Shown here piece by piece: positions 15,713-25,570 of a stretch of 64,000 bases of DNA; the stretch's first letter is position 1, and every line of letters begins with the position of its first letter. Location of the stretch: assembly GCA_044222225.1 (NCBI GenBank), contig JBGANR010000011.1:62001-126000 (forward strand), given 5' to 3'. The DNA is from JBGANR01 sp044222225. Its GTDB lineage: Bacteria > Actinomycetota > Actinomycetes > Mycobacteriales > Mycobacteriaceae. The position numbers and the translations under genes are program-made. The notes below the pieces were generated by a model that was not told the origin of the DNA, searched no databases, and was given only the letters and a program-made list of their open reading frames with translations.

Positions 15713-17356
15713 ATGCGCGAGCAGGACGTCATCATCGTCGGAGGCGGACTCGCCGGGCTCGTCGCGGCGTACGAGATCACCCGGACCGGGCGGCGGGTCG
15801 TCGTTCTCGAACAGGAGAACGGAGCGAACCTCGGCGGCCAGGCGTTCTGGTCGCTCGGCGGGCTGTTCCTCGTCGACACCCCCGAGCAGCGCCGGACGGG
15901 CATCCACGACAGCGTCGACCTCGCGCTGAGCGACTGGTTCGGCTCGGCCGGATTCGACCGCGAAGAAGACCACTGGCCGCGGCAGTGGGCGCGGGCGTAT
16001 GTCGAGTTCGCAGCCGGCGAGAAGCGCTCCTACCTGCACGACCTCGGGCTGCGACTGCTGCCGAACGTCGGCTGGGCCGAACGCGGCGACGGCACGGCGA
16101 GCGGACACGGCAACTCGGTGCCGCGCTTCCATCTGACGTGGGGCACCGGGCCGGAGGTCGTCCGGGTGTTCCGTGAGCCGGTGCAGCAGGCCGAACGCGA
16201 CGGCCTCGTCCGTTTCCGGTTCCGGCACCGGGTCGACGAACTCCTCGTCGAGGGCGGCGCCGTCGTGGGAGTGCGGGGCGCCGTGCTGGCCGACGACCCG
16301 TCGCCGCGCGGCGAGGCGTCCAACCGGGACGTGGCCGGCGACTTCGAGCTGCGAGCGGACGCCGTGGTCATGGCGTCGGGCGGCATCGGCGGCGACGCCG
16401 AGAAGGTGCGACGCAACTGGCCCGTCGATCGCCTCGGACCGGCGCCGACCGACATGATCTGCGGCGTTCCGGCTTACGTCGACGGCCGCGGGATCGACAT
16501 CGCCGTCGCCGCCGGCGCCAATCTCGCCAACCGCGACCGGATGTGGCACTACACCGAGGGGATCGTCAACCACTCCCCGATCTGGCCGAACCACGGCATC
16601 CGCATCCTCCCCGGGCCGAGCTCGCTGTGGCTCGACGCCCTCGGCCGCCGCCTGCCGCCGCCGCTGTTCCCGGGTTTCGACACCCTCGGCACCCTCGCGC
16701 ACATCGTCGGCACCGGACATCACTACTCGTGGTTCATCGCCAACGCCGCGATCGTCGAGAAGGAGTTCGCGCTCTCGGGCTCGGAACAGAACCCCGACTT
16801 CACCGGCAAGGACCTGCGGCTTCTCGCGCAACGCGTCAAGTCGGGGCCGACCGGTCCCGTCGACGCCTTCCTGCGCCGCGGCGCCGACTTCGTCGTCCGC
16901 GACACGCTGCCCGAGCTCGTCGCCGGGATGAACGCGATCAGCCCGGGGCCCGCGCTCGACCCCACCGAGGTCGAGCTGGCCGTCACCGATCGCGACCGGC
17001 AGACGGCCAACCCGTTCGCCAAGGACATGCAGATCACCGCCATCCACAACGCGCGGGCCTACAAGCCGGACCGCATCGTGCGGGTGGCGGCGCCGAAACC
17101 GCTGACGGATCCGAAGTACGGGCCGCTCGTCGCCGTCCGGCTGCACCTGCTCACCCGCAAGACCCTCGGCGGACTGGAGACGACGCTCGACGGCCAGGTC
17201 GTCGACACCGACGGGACCCCGATCGACGGTCTGTACGCCGCCGGCGAGGCCGCGGGCTTCGGCGGCGGCGGCGTGCACGGCTATCGGGCGCTGGAGGGGA
17301 CGTTCCTCGGCGGCTGCATCTACTCCGGACGGGCCGTCGGACGGGCGCTGCGCTGA
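15713..17356 (+). CDS. FAD-binding dehydrogenase (KstD/fumarate reductase flavoprotein-like)
   Basis: A 547-residue flavoprotein beginning EQDVIIVGGGLAGLVAAYEITRTG, the FAD Rossmann motif, followed by VVVLEQENGANLGGQAFWSLGG. It ends with LYAAGEAAGFGGGGVHGYRALEGTFLGGCIYSGR, the second FAD-contacting stretch. It belongs to the FAD_binding_2 group of 3-ketosteroid dehydrogenases and fumarate reductases, and most resembles a mycobacterial FAD-binding dehydrogenase (Rv0785, from memory). The substrate is unknown; a steroid or other lipid ketone is possible but not shown. ATG 15713 follows GAAGGGA. It starts 16 bp after the NUDIX gene, so it may be part of the same transcript. Confidence 0.87.
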   Translation: MREQDVIIVGGGLAGLVAAYEITRTGRRVVVLEQENGANLGGQAFWSLGGLFLVDTPEQRRTGIHDSVDLALSDWFGSAGFDREEDHWPRQWARAYVEFAAGEKRSYLHDLGLRLLPNVGWAERGDGTASGHGNSVPRFHLTWGTGPEVVRVFREPVQQAERDGLVRFRFRHRVDELLVEGGAVVGVRGAVLADDPSPRGEASNRDVAGDFELRADAVVMASGGIGGDAEKVRRNWPVDRLGPAPTDMICGVPAYVDGRGIDIAVAAGANLANRDRMWHYTEGIVNHSPIWPNHGIRILPGPSSLWLDALGRRLPPPLFPGFDTLGTLAHIVGTGHHYSWFIANAAIVEKEFALSGSEQNPDFTGKDLRLLAQRVKSGPTGPVDAFLRRGADFVVRDTLPELVAGMNAISPGPALDPTEVELAVTDRDRQTANPFAKDMQITAIHNARAYKPDRIVRVAAPKPLTDPKYGPLVAVRLHLLTRKTLGGLETTLDGQVVDTDGTPIDGLYAAGEAAGFGGGGVHGYRALEGTFLGGCIYSGRAVGRALR

Positions 17357-17373
17357 GTTCGGCGCGATCGGCG

Positions 17374-17444
17374 TCATATCGGTAGGCCCTGACGCGCATC
17401 GAGGAGATAATCGTCGGCACGTCGCCGTAGGGCTACCGATATGA
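17374..17444. terminator. long interrupted inverted repeat after the FAD dehydrogenase
   Basis: TCATATCGGTAGGCCCT (17374-17390) is the complement of AGGGCTACCGATATGA (17429-17444) except for one extra G, with 38 bases between. It starts 17 bp past the dehydrogenase stop codon and ends 13 bp before the ArsR operator. It could end the upstream transcript or be a regulator site; long looped stems of this sort are also seen after tmk. Confidence 0.45.
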
Positions 17445-17457
17445 CACGTGGACAAGT

Positions 17458-17477
17458 GCGTAACTGATCAGTTACGC
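17458..17477. promoter_or_regulatory. perfect 20-bp palindromic operator of the ArsR gene
   Basis: GCGTAACTGA followed by its exact complement TCAGTTACGC. It ends 7 bases before the ArsR ATG, where the promoter or start site of a leaderless transcript would be. No ribosome site fits between the palindrome and the ATG. Self-repression by the ArsR protein is the natural reading. Confidence 0.75.
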
Positions 17478-17484
17478 TTTTTCC

Positions 17485-17949
17485 ATGCAGGTCGCCGCCG
17501 CCGTCGCCGACCCGGTGCGTCGAGAGATCCTCGAACTGCTGCACTCCGGGCCGCGATCGGCGGGCGCGATCGCCGCCGCCTTCGACATCAGCCGGCCCGC
17601 CGTCAGCCGCCACCTGCGCGTGCTGCGGGAATGCGGACTCGTCGTCGCCGGCACCGACGCGGCCGACGGGCGCGGCGTCGTCTACCGGATCGAGACGGCG
17701 CCGCTCGCCGAACTGGACGCCTGGCTCGCCCGGTTCCGCACCGCGGCGCACGCACAGCCGACGGCCGGCACCGACGGGCGACCGCTCCCCCGGACCTACT
17801 CGCCGAGCCTGCTCGACGCCCTCGACTTGGAGGTCCGGCGCACCGTACGGGAACGCCGCGACACCGCCGATCCAGCCTCGCCCGGCGCCGCCGGCGCAGG
17901 CTCCACCCGCCGGCACGACGCCGGCGACACCGGAAGGAACACCGCATGA
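17485..17949 (+). CDS. ArsR-family winged-helix repressor
   Basis: A 154-residue regulator. VADPVRREILELLHSGPRSAGAIAAAFDISRPAVSRHLRVLRECGLV is the full ArsR winged-helix domain (residues 5-55). The Cys-pair metal motif ELCVC of metal sensors is absent, so it belongs to the non-metal group often paired with AHSA1-domain proteins. The region after residue 75 (RFRTAAHAQPTAGTDG onwards) is less ordered. ATG lies 7 bp after a perfect palindrome with no ribosome site, suggesting a leaderless autoregulated mRNA. Its stop overlaps the next start (ATGA). Confidence 0.9.
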   Translation: MQVAAAVADPVRREILELLHSGPRSAGAIAAAFDISRPAVSRHLRVLRECGLVVAGTDAADGRGVVYRIETAPLAELDAWLARFRTAAHAQPTAGTDGRPLPRTYSPSLLDALDLEVRRTVRERRDTADPASPGAAGAGSTRRHDAGDTGRNTA

Positions 17950-18449
17950 CCGAGCGCACTGGCGAGATCGTCGCGACCCCCGCGGGACGCGACCTCGTCC
18001 TCACCCGCAGCTTCAACGCCCCGATCGACGACGTCTGGGCCGCGATCACCGAACCGCAGCGCACCGTGCGCTGGTTCGGCGCGTGGACGCCCGGGGCCGC
18101 GGCGTCCGACGGCCGTCCGACGACCGTGAGCGTGACGATGGCCTTCGAGGAGGAGGGTCCCGCCGTCGACATGGACGTCGTCGCGTGTGAACCGCCGCAT
18201 CGTCTCGCGCTGTCGGCGGTCGACGAGTACGGCAGCTGGCACCTCGACCTCACCCTGAGCTTCGATTCCGGCGTCACGACGCTCACCTTCGTCCATCATC
18301 TCGACGCGTCCGCCGACGTCGGCGAGGTCGGGCCCGGCTGGGAGTACTACCTCGACCTGCTGGTGTCGGCCGAGACGGGACGTCCGCAGCGGTCATTCGA
18401 CGACTACTTCCCGGCGCTCGCCGAATCGTATCGGGGGCTCCTGACGTAG
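17946..18449 (+). CDS. SRPBCC/AHSA1-domain protein
   Basis: A 167-residue protein with the START-like lipid-cavity fold: LVLTRSFNAPIDDVWAAITEPQRTVRWFG is the usual opening, followed by beta strands TVSVTMAFEEEGPAVDMDVVACEPPHRL and LTLSFDSGVTTLTFVHH. Such proteins bind small hydrophobic ligands; the name comes from the Hsp90 activator Aha1, but bacterial members paired with ArsR regulators have no fixed function. The start overlaps the ArsR stop by 4 bp, so the two are co-translated and probably respond to the same signal. The longer open frame from 17448 is out of frame with ArsR and is ignored. Confidence 0.87.
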   Translation: MTERTGEIVATPAGRDLVLTRSFNAPIDDVWAAITEPQRTVRWFGAWTPGAAASDGRPTTVSVTMAFEEEGPAVDMDVVACEPPHRLALSAVDEYGSWHLDLTLSFDSGVTTLTFVHHLDASADVGEVGPGWEYYLDLLVSAETGRPQRSFDDYFPALAESYRGLLT

Positions 18450-18556
18450 CGCCGGCACGCCCGCGGGTGCTTGCTCCCGGCTAACTATGTGTGCCACGCT
18501 GTTACAGACAGGTTTCGCCGACGCGGAACCGGCACCGACACCGGGAGGTCAGCGGA

Positions 18557-19357
18557 GTGCTGTCGTACGAGCGTTTCGGATCCGGCGAGCCCCTTGTGCT
18601 CGTCCACGGCATCGGCCATCGGCGGCAGGGCTGGTACCCCGTGGTCGACCGGCTGGCCGAGGAGCGGGACGTCATCATCGTCGACCTGCCCGGGCACGGC
18701 GAATCCCCCGCACTCGAGCTCGCGGGGCGTCCGGTCAAGGAGGTGCTGCAGAGCGAGCTGCTCGGCTTCTTCGCCGAGCTCGGCCTGGAGAAGCCGCACA
18801 TCGCCGGGAACTCGCTCGGCGGTCGCATCGCTCTGGAGGCCGGTGCCGACGGCCTCGTCAGCAGCGTCACGGCGCTCTCACCGGCCGGGTTCTGGCGCTC
18901 CAAGGCCGATTTCGCCTACATCCGGGGACTCTTCGCGAGCGTCTCGACGGCGGCACGGGTCACCGCCCCCCTCTCGCCGCATCTCGCCCGGACGACCGTC
19001 GGCCGCGCCGTGATGTGCGGCTGGATCAATTCGCGGCCCGCGCTCCTCGACCCGGACATCGTCGTCGGCGACGCCGCCGGCATGGTGGCCGCCGGCCCGG
19101 CGCTGCGCGACATCATCGCGAGCGCCTACCCCTTCGACTCACCCGTCGACGACGTCCCCGTCACCATCGCGTGGGGCACCAAGGACAAGGTGCTGCTCGG
19201 CTACCAGGCACGACGCGCCCGGCGCGCGCTGCCGAACGCCACCCACCTGCCGCTGCCCGGCTGCGGGCACGTCCCGATGAGCGACGACCCGGCGCTGGTC
19301 GCGGATGTCCTGCTGCGCGGCAGCCGATCCGTGGCGACCGCCGAGCGGGCGGCGTAG
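18557..19357 (+). CDS. alpha/beta hydrolase
   Basis: A 266-residue hydrolase of the alpha/beta fold. LSYERFGSGEPLVLVHGIGHRRQGWYPV gives the oxyanion segment HGIG. GNSLGG is the nucleophile elbow (Ser). VTIAWGTKDKVLLGYQ carries the acid, and GCGHVPMSDDP the catalytic His. It may act on an ester, lactone or epoxide; nothing in the sequence fixes the substrate. GTG at 18557 with GGGAGGTCAGCGGA upstream is preferred over the longer frame. No signal peptide is seen. It lies alone, 107 bp after the AHSA1 gene; the transcript probably ends in the GC-rich hairpin after the stop codon. Confidence 0.88.
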   Translation: MLSYERFGSGEPLVLVHGIGHRRQGWYPVVDRLAEERDVIIVDLPGHGESPALELAGRPVKEVLQSELLGFFAELGLEKPHIAGNSLGGRIALEAGADGLVSSVTALSPAGFWRSKADFAYIRGLFASVSTAARVTAPLSPHLARTTVGRAVMCGWINSRPALLDPDIVVGDAAGMVAAGPALRDIIASAYPFDSPVDDVPVTIAWGTKDKVLLGYQARRARRALPNATHLPLPGCGHVPMSDDPALVADVLLRGSRSVATAERAA

Positions 19358-19396
19358 CCGGCGAGCAGAGCGCGCCGAGCGGGCGGCGTAGCCGGC
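19341..19396 (+). repeat. 22-bp direct repeat across the hydrolase stop codon
   Basis: CCGAGCGGGCGGCGTAGCCGGC occurs at 19341-19362 and exactly again at 19375-19396, 34 bp apart; each copy contains the hydrolase TAG. A third, partial copy is at about 19400-19420. It looks like local slippage duplication. Confidence 0.7.
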
Positions 19397-19420
19397 CCGG
19401 CGAGCGGGCGGCGGGCCGGC
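19391..19420. terminator. GC-rich hairpin between converging hydrolase and aroG genes
   Basis: GCCGGCCCG (19391-19399) pairs perfectly with CGGGCCGGC (19412-19420) around a 12-base loop in the 90-bp gap between converging stop codons. No T-tract is present. Confidence 0.45.
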
Positions 19421-19447
19421 CCGGCGCACGGCCGGCGGCGCCGGCGG

Positions 19448-20503
<1,056 letters not shown>

Positions 20504-20557
20504 GGTCTTCCTTTCGGACGGGCTGCGCCCCGAGAGGAAGATCCGGGGCCTGGGACG

Positions 20558-20584
20558 AAAAAAGCAGCGAGTGATCTCGCTGCT
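20558..20584 (-). terminator. intrinsic terminator of the aroG attenuator
   Basis: On the coding (minus) strand AGCAGCGAG, loop ATCA, CTCGCTGCT is a perfect 9-bp stem followed by six T residues, 55 bases before the aroG ATG. It is the only textbook rho-independent terminator seen in the window and lies between a leader ORF and aroG. Confidence 0.9.
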
Positions 20585-20586
20585 CG

Positions 20587-20650
20587 GGCTCCGGGAGTTC
20601 GTGCGGTCTACACGGCGTGCATGACGCGACCGTCGGCTCCTCCCGGAGCC
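20587..20650 (-). promoter_or_regulatory. upstream attenuator hairpin overlapping the leader ORF
   Basis: GGCTCCGGGAG (20650-20640 on the minus strand) pairs perfectly with CTCCCGGAGCC (20597-20587). The 5' arm lies inside the leader ORF, a few codons after the Tyr-Trp-Arg-Phe run, where a stalled ribosome would cover it. The 3' arm ends 2 bases before the terminator stem. A separate antiterminator pairing could not be resolved by eye. Confidence 0.6.
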
Positions 20651-20679
20651 TCGGTAAAGCGCCAATAGCTGTTCCGCAC
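20608..20679 (-). CDS. aroG leader peptide (aromatic-rich attenuator peptide)
   Basis: A 23-codon ORF, GTG to TAG, encoding V-R-N-S-Y-W-R-F-T-E-A-P-G-G-A-D-G-R-V-M-H-A-V. Codons 5, 6 and 8 are Tyr, Trp and Phe, the three end products of the pathway that aroG starts. No ribosome site precedes the GTG, but TACGGT sits 7 bases upstream in -10 position, so the mRNA may be leaderless. A pause hairpin and a T6 terminator follow. Leader peptides of this kind are known for DAHP synthase and trp genes in corynebacteria; this copy is inferred from sequence only. Confidence 0.75.
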   Translation of the reverse strand: MRNSYWRFTEAPGGADGRVMHAV

Positions 20680-20705
20680 GTCGACGACCGTAGCACAGTC
20701 ACTAT

Positions 20706-20749
20706 TGACAGTGCGCTGTCATTTGAACGATGATGACAGCACACTGTCA
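20706..20749. promoter_or_regulatory. paired TGACAG-N4-CTGTCA operators between aroG and PfpI-MarR genes
   Basis: Two palindromes, TGACAG-TGCG-CTGTCA (20706-20721) and TGACAG-CACA-CTGTCA (20734-20749), 28 bp centre to centre. They lie just before the ribosome site of the PfpI gene and about 30-70 bp upstream of the aroG leader on the other strand. The MarR protein encoded as second gene of the PfpI unit is the likely binder. An AroG effect is possible because of position. Confidence 0.75.
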
Positions 20750-20764
20750 ATGAGAGGAGGCGTC

Positions 20765-21418
20765 ATGACGAATGTGACGCTGTACGTGACCGACACCATG
20801 GCCGACTGGGAGTACGGCCACCTCATGGCCGGGCTGGCCTGGGCGCAGGAGGCCGGCGCCGACATCACCGTGCGCACCGTGGGCGTCGGCGGCCTGCCGG
20901 TCCGGTCGAAGGGCGGCCTGCAGGTGCTGCCCGACGCCGCCCTGCCCGACGTCTCGCCCCCCGGCACCGGCTCCCCCGACGACGAGGTGCCCGATCTCCT
21001 GGTCCTGCCGGGCGCCGACACGTGGGACGCCGGGCACGAGCAGGCCCTCGACCTGGCGCGTCGCACCCGGGCCGCCGGCGGCACCGTCGCCGCGATCTGC
21101 GGCGCGACGCTCGGCCTGGCCCGCATCGGCATGCTCGACGACGTCCGGCACACGTCGAACGCGGCCCAGTTCCTCACCCTCGCCGAGGAGTACAAGGGCG
21201 GCGAGCTCTACGAGGACGCGCGCGCCGTCAGCGACGGCGGCGTCATCACGGCCGGCGCCGTGTTCCCGGTCGACTTCGCGCGGGCGGCCTTCGAGGCGCT
21301 CGGCGCCTTCCCCGACGTCGTCACCGAGGCGTGGTACGGGCTGTACACCACGGGCGAGATCCAGTACTTCGAGGCGCTCGACGCGGCGCTCGCCGACGTC
21401 GGGGACGCGCCGGAGTGA
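20765..21418 (+). CDS. DJ-1/PfpI family protein
   Basis: A 217-residue member of the class I glutamine amidotransferase-like DJ-1/PfpI superfamily. TNVTLYVTDTMADWEYGHLMAGL starts the flavodoxin-like fold, LLVLPGADTWD follows, and GGTVAAICGATLGLARIGML holds the nucleophile-elbow Cys. VSDGGVITAGAVFPVDFARAAFEALG is the conserved end. Members include proteases, isonitrile hydratases and glyoxalases, so the reaction is open. ATG 20765 follows GAGAGGAGG. Two MarR-type operators lie in the promoter, and the downstream MarR gene overlaps its stop codon by 4 bp. Confidence 0.87.
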   Translation: MTNVTLYVTDTMADWEYGHLMAGLAWAQEAGADITVRTVGVGGLPVRSKGGLQVLPDAALPDVSPPGTGSPDDEVPDLLVLPGADTWDAGHEQALDLARRTRAAGGTVAAICGATLGLARIGMLDDVRHTSNAAQFLTLAEEYKGGELYEDARAVSDGGVITAGAVFPVDFARAAFEALGAFPDVVTEAWYGLYTTGEIQYFEALDAALADVGDAPE

Positions 21419-21984
21419 GCGGTTCGACAGGCGGAGCGGCGTCGGCCGGCGAGACGGGGTCGGCCGACGCCGATCGGGGCGCCGGGGGTACCGAAGCCCG
21501 GGGCGTTCGCACGACCGGCGGCGACGCCGTCACCGCGCTCGTGCTCCCCGCGTTTGCACTCAACGCCGAGTTCTACGCCGCCGCCGACGCACTCGCCCGG
21601 CCGACCGGGCTCAGCCCGGCACAGTGGCAGGTGCTCGCCGCCGCCGAACACGAGCCGGCACCCGTCGCCGAACTCGCGCGGCGCGTCGGACTGGGACTCG
21701 CGCGGCAGAGCGTGCAGCGCGTCGCCGACGTGCTCGTCGCCGGCGGCTGGGCCGAGTACGCGCCGAACCCGGGCCACCGTCGCGCGAAACTGCTGCGCAC
21801 CACGGACGCGGGCCGGGACGTCGTCACCCGGCTGCGGGCTGCGCAACACGCCTGGGCCGACGCCGTCGGACGCGAACTCGAGGCCGAGGGCGTCGAGCCG
21901 GCGGAGTTGGCGACGCTGCGCGAGCTGGCCGGACGGGTCGCCGAGGCGTCGCGCCGGGCCCGGGTGGCGGTTTCCGAGGAGTGA
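21415..21984 (+). CDS. MarR-family transcriptional regulator
   Basis: A 189-residue regulator. The first ~35 residues are a Gly/Ala/Ser-rich tail; the fold begins TALVLPAFALNAEFYAAADALA. GLSPAQWQVLAAAEHEPAPVAELARRVGLGLARQSVQRVADVLVAGGWAEY is the winged helix and PNPGHRRAKLLRTTDAG the wing. GTG at 21415 overlaps the PfpI stop (GTGA), and its own stop overlaps the next gene (TGATG). It probably represses its own operon through the TGACAG-N4-CTGTCA pair. The ligand is unknown; the operon suggests a reactive small molecule handled by the PfpI protein. Confidence 0.88.
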   Translation: MSGSTGGAASAGETGSADADRGAGGTEARGVRTTGGDAVTALVLPAFALNAEFYAAADALARPTGLSPAQWQVLAAAEHEPAPVAELARRVGLGLARQSVQRVADVLVAGGWAEYAPNPGHRRAKLLRTTDAGRDVVTRLRAAQHAWADAVGRELEAEGVEPAELATLRELAGRVAEASRRARVAVSEE

Positions 21985-22277
21985 TGCGAATCCTTCTTTC
22001 CTCGTCCACCGCCGTACGCGCGCTCCTCGCCGCACGGGGAGCGACGAACCCGCGGATCTTCGGATCGGTGGCTCGCGGTGACGCCGGTCCCGACAGCGAC
22101 ATCGACCTCATCGTCGATTTCCCAGGGCAGCAGGGCGGCGCCCAATTCGTCAACGCGTCCGGATTGACCGTCGAGTTACGCGAACTGCTCGGCGTACCCG
22201 TCGACGTCGTGACGGCGACCGGGCTTCGGAGCCGGATCGATCTCCGCGTGCTCGCCGCTGAGGCCATACCGTTGTGA
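21984..22277 (+). CDS. MNT-type nucleotidyltransferase (antitoxin of a HEPN/MNT pair)
   Basis: A 97-residue minimal nucleotidyltransferase. RIFGSVARGDAGPDSDIDLIVDFPG carries the GSxARG and SDxDL motifs that bind Mg-ATP, both intact. The rest, VELRELLGVPVDVVTATGLRSRI, matches MntA-like antitoxins. In working pairs the MNT protein modifies (AMPylates) or blocks a HEPN RNase toxin (known from MntA-HepT). Here the HEPN partner directly downstream is broken, so this gene may be an orphan. ATG 21984 overlaps the MarR stop (TGATG). Confidence 0.88.
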   Translation: MRILLSSSTAVRALLAARGATNPRIFGSVARGDAGPDSDIDLIVDFPGQQGGAQFVNASGLTVELRELLGVPVDVVTATGLRSRIDLRVLAAEAIPL

Positions 22278-22421
22278 GCCGCGGCGACGAGCGCTACATC
22301 GCCGACGTCCTCGATGCGATCGCGCGGATACGGTCATATCTACCGGCACTGGGCGCTCGATCGAGACACGGTGCAACAGATCCTCGACAGTGATCTCCGC
22401 ATCCTGGCGGAAGCCCTCAGC

Positions 22422-22436
<15 letters not shown>
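22274..22436 (+). pseudogene. HEPN (DUF86) toxin remnant with large internal deletion and frameshift
   Basis: GTG at 22274 overlaps the MNT stop, and the first codons read SRGDERYIADVLDAIARI, a normal DUF86 start. The normal end appears in another frame: GHIYRHWALDRDTVQQILDSDLRILAEAL to TGA at 22434-22436. The two pieces join near 22325, so about 60 central residues are gone, including the RX4-6H catalytic motif. The GTG frame itself stops at 22393. Family members are about 110-140 residues, so this is a disabled toxin. The last bases overlap the convergent DUF255 gene by 15 bp. Confidence 0.8.
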
Positions 22437-24422
<1,986 letters not shown>

Positions 24423-24640
24423 AGGTTCCATGCTGCCCAATCACCGAATCGACGAGAAGTCGAGGAGTGCGTGACCACAGCCTTTGTCGCCTGAGACGGG
24501 CAGATTCGTGCCAGCGAAGACGCTCTCCGTGACTCGGTCGGCATGCCCGCCGAGCCCTGAGTTCGTCGACAGCTCTCGCGGCAAGCATCCTTTTCGGTTC
24601 GACAGACAAGGATCGGTGGAGCGGCCTACTCTAGCAATCC
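24423..24640. other. divergent intergenic region, DUF255 / zinc-ribbon gene
   Basis: 218 bases with no supported gene; short frames here have no ribosome site. GC content is visibly lower than in flanking core genes, marking the left edge of the accessory segment. Promoters for both neighbours should be here but no clear -10/-35 pair stood out. Confidence 0.4.
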
Positions 24641-24919
24641 ATGCGGAGATCGACAGACTTGAAACCTTTGAGGTGCTCGTCCTGCGGCAGCAACGACCTC
24701 GTCGAGCAGCACGCCGTCGTCGTGTGCTCCTACTGCCGTTCCAGGTTCACCCGTCAGATCGATGAGCTTGCGCCATCGGCCAGCACGGTAAGCGTCGCAT
24801 CCGACATCGAGGCCCTCCTACAGCGCTGCGTCACCGATCCGGCAAATCGTCGACGCTATGCGAACCTGGTTCTCGATCTCGACCCGACCAATCGGTCCGC
24901 GCTCCAATATCTGCGATAG
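24641..24919 (+). CDS. small zinc-ribbon protein
   Basis: A 92-residue protein. CSSCGSNDLVEQHAVVVCSYCRSRF (residues 12-36) is a clear two-CxxC zinc ribbon. The remainder, SASTVSVASDIEALLQRCVTDPANRRRYANLVLDLDPTNRSALQYL, is helical and looks like a tetratricopeptide-like or adaptor segment. I do not recognise a named family. It is followed 9 bp later by the YbjQ-domain gene and is surely co-transcribed with it. GC content and codon use are less extreme than in core genes (for example TTG, ATC, AAA and TCG are common), suggesting transfer. Confidence 0.75.
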   Translation: MRRSTDLKPLRCSSCGSNDLVEQHAVVVCSYCRSRFTRQIDELAPSASTVSVASDIEALLQRCVTDPANRRRYANLVLDLDPTNRSALQYLR

Positions 24920-24928
24920 GAGAAGGAA

Positions 24929-25558
24929 ATGAAGTCAAAGGATATCGCACGAAGCCACGGCCTCGATCCATCAGCCTTCGACTCTTGGCTCAAAGGATCG
25001 GGCTACCCTTTCCGTAGCAGCTTCACCGGCCTAACTGTCGATGACAGCGTCGACATCAATCAAGTCGTCGGGAATTTCCGGCTCCACCAACAGGCCGAGC
25101 GCAACCGGGCCGCTGCGGATCAGGCTCAGCGGGAAGCGGAAGCAGCAGAAGCCGAACGCGCCGCGCAAGCGAAAGCACAGGCGATGGCCGGCATGCTAAT
25201 CACATCCGGGTTCAACTTTGACGGGTACGCAATCACCAAGTACTCAGGATACATCTCCGGTGACGCAGCCGTGCAGGTCGATCGTCCTACTCAAGGGTTC
25301 TGGACAGGCGTCAAAGGAAACGTAGGCGACGACATGATGCTGGCTTTATCCCAGATCCGTCGGCAAGCGCTCACGGAGCTGAAAGAAGCAGCATACGACC
25401 TGGGGTGTAACGCGGTTATCGGCGTCGACTTCGATTACCTAACACTGGACCCAGAAACGGTGAATTCAAACGGAGGCACACTGTACTTGCCATTCCTCTT
25501 CGGTGTCACGGCAAACGGCAACGCAGTAGTGATCGAGAGCAGGTCCGTAGGCTCCTGA
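24929..25558 (+). CDS. YbjQ/UPF0145 (heavy-metal-binding DUF74) domain protein
   Basis: A 209-residue protein. The N-terminal 60 residues (KSKDIARSHGLDPSAFDSWLKGSGYPF) look like a helix-turn-helix or adaptor segment. Residues 60-90 are a coiled coil rich in Ala, Glu and Gln. The C-terminal part, GYAITKYSGYISGDAAVQV and QIRRQALTELKEAAYDLGCNAVIGVDFDY, is the YbjQ fold, a pentamer-forming domain of unknown function. AGGAGAAGGAA precedes the ATG. It pairs with the zinc-ribbon protein upstream. Zinc ribbon plus YbjQ pairs also occur fused in other bacteria, so the two may work as one complex. Confidence 0.8.
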   Translation: MKSKDIARSHGLDPSAFDSWLKGSGYPFRSSFTGLTVDDSVDINQVVGNFRLHQQAERNRAAADQAQREAEAAEAERAAQAKAQAMAGMLITSGFNFDGYAITKYSGYISGDAAVQVDRPTQGFWTGVKGNVGDDMMLALSQIRRQALTELKEAAYDLGCNAVIGVDFDYLTLDPETVNSNGGTLYLPFLFGVTANGNAVVIESRSVGS

Positions 25559-25570
25559 GTCCCGAATGCC

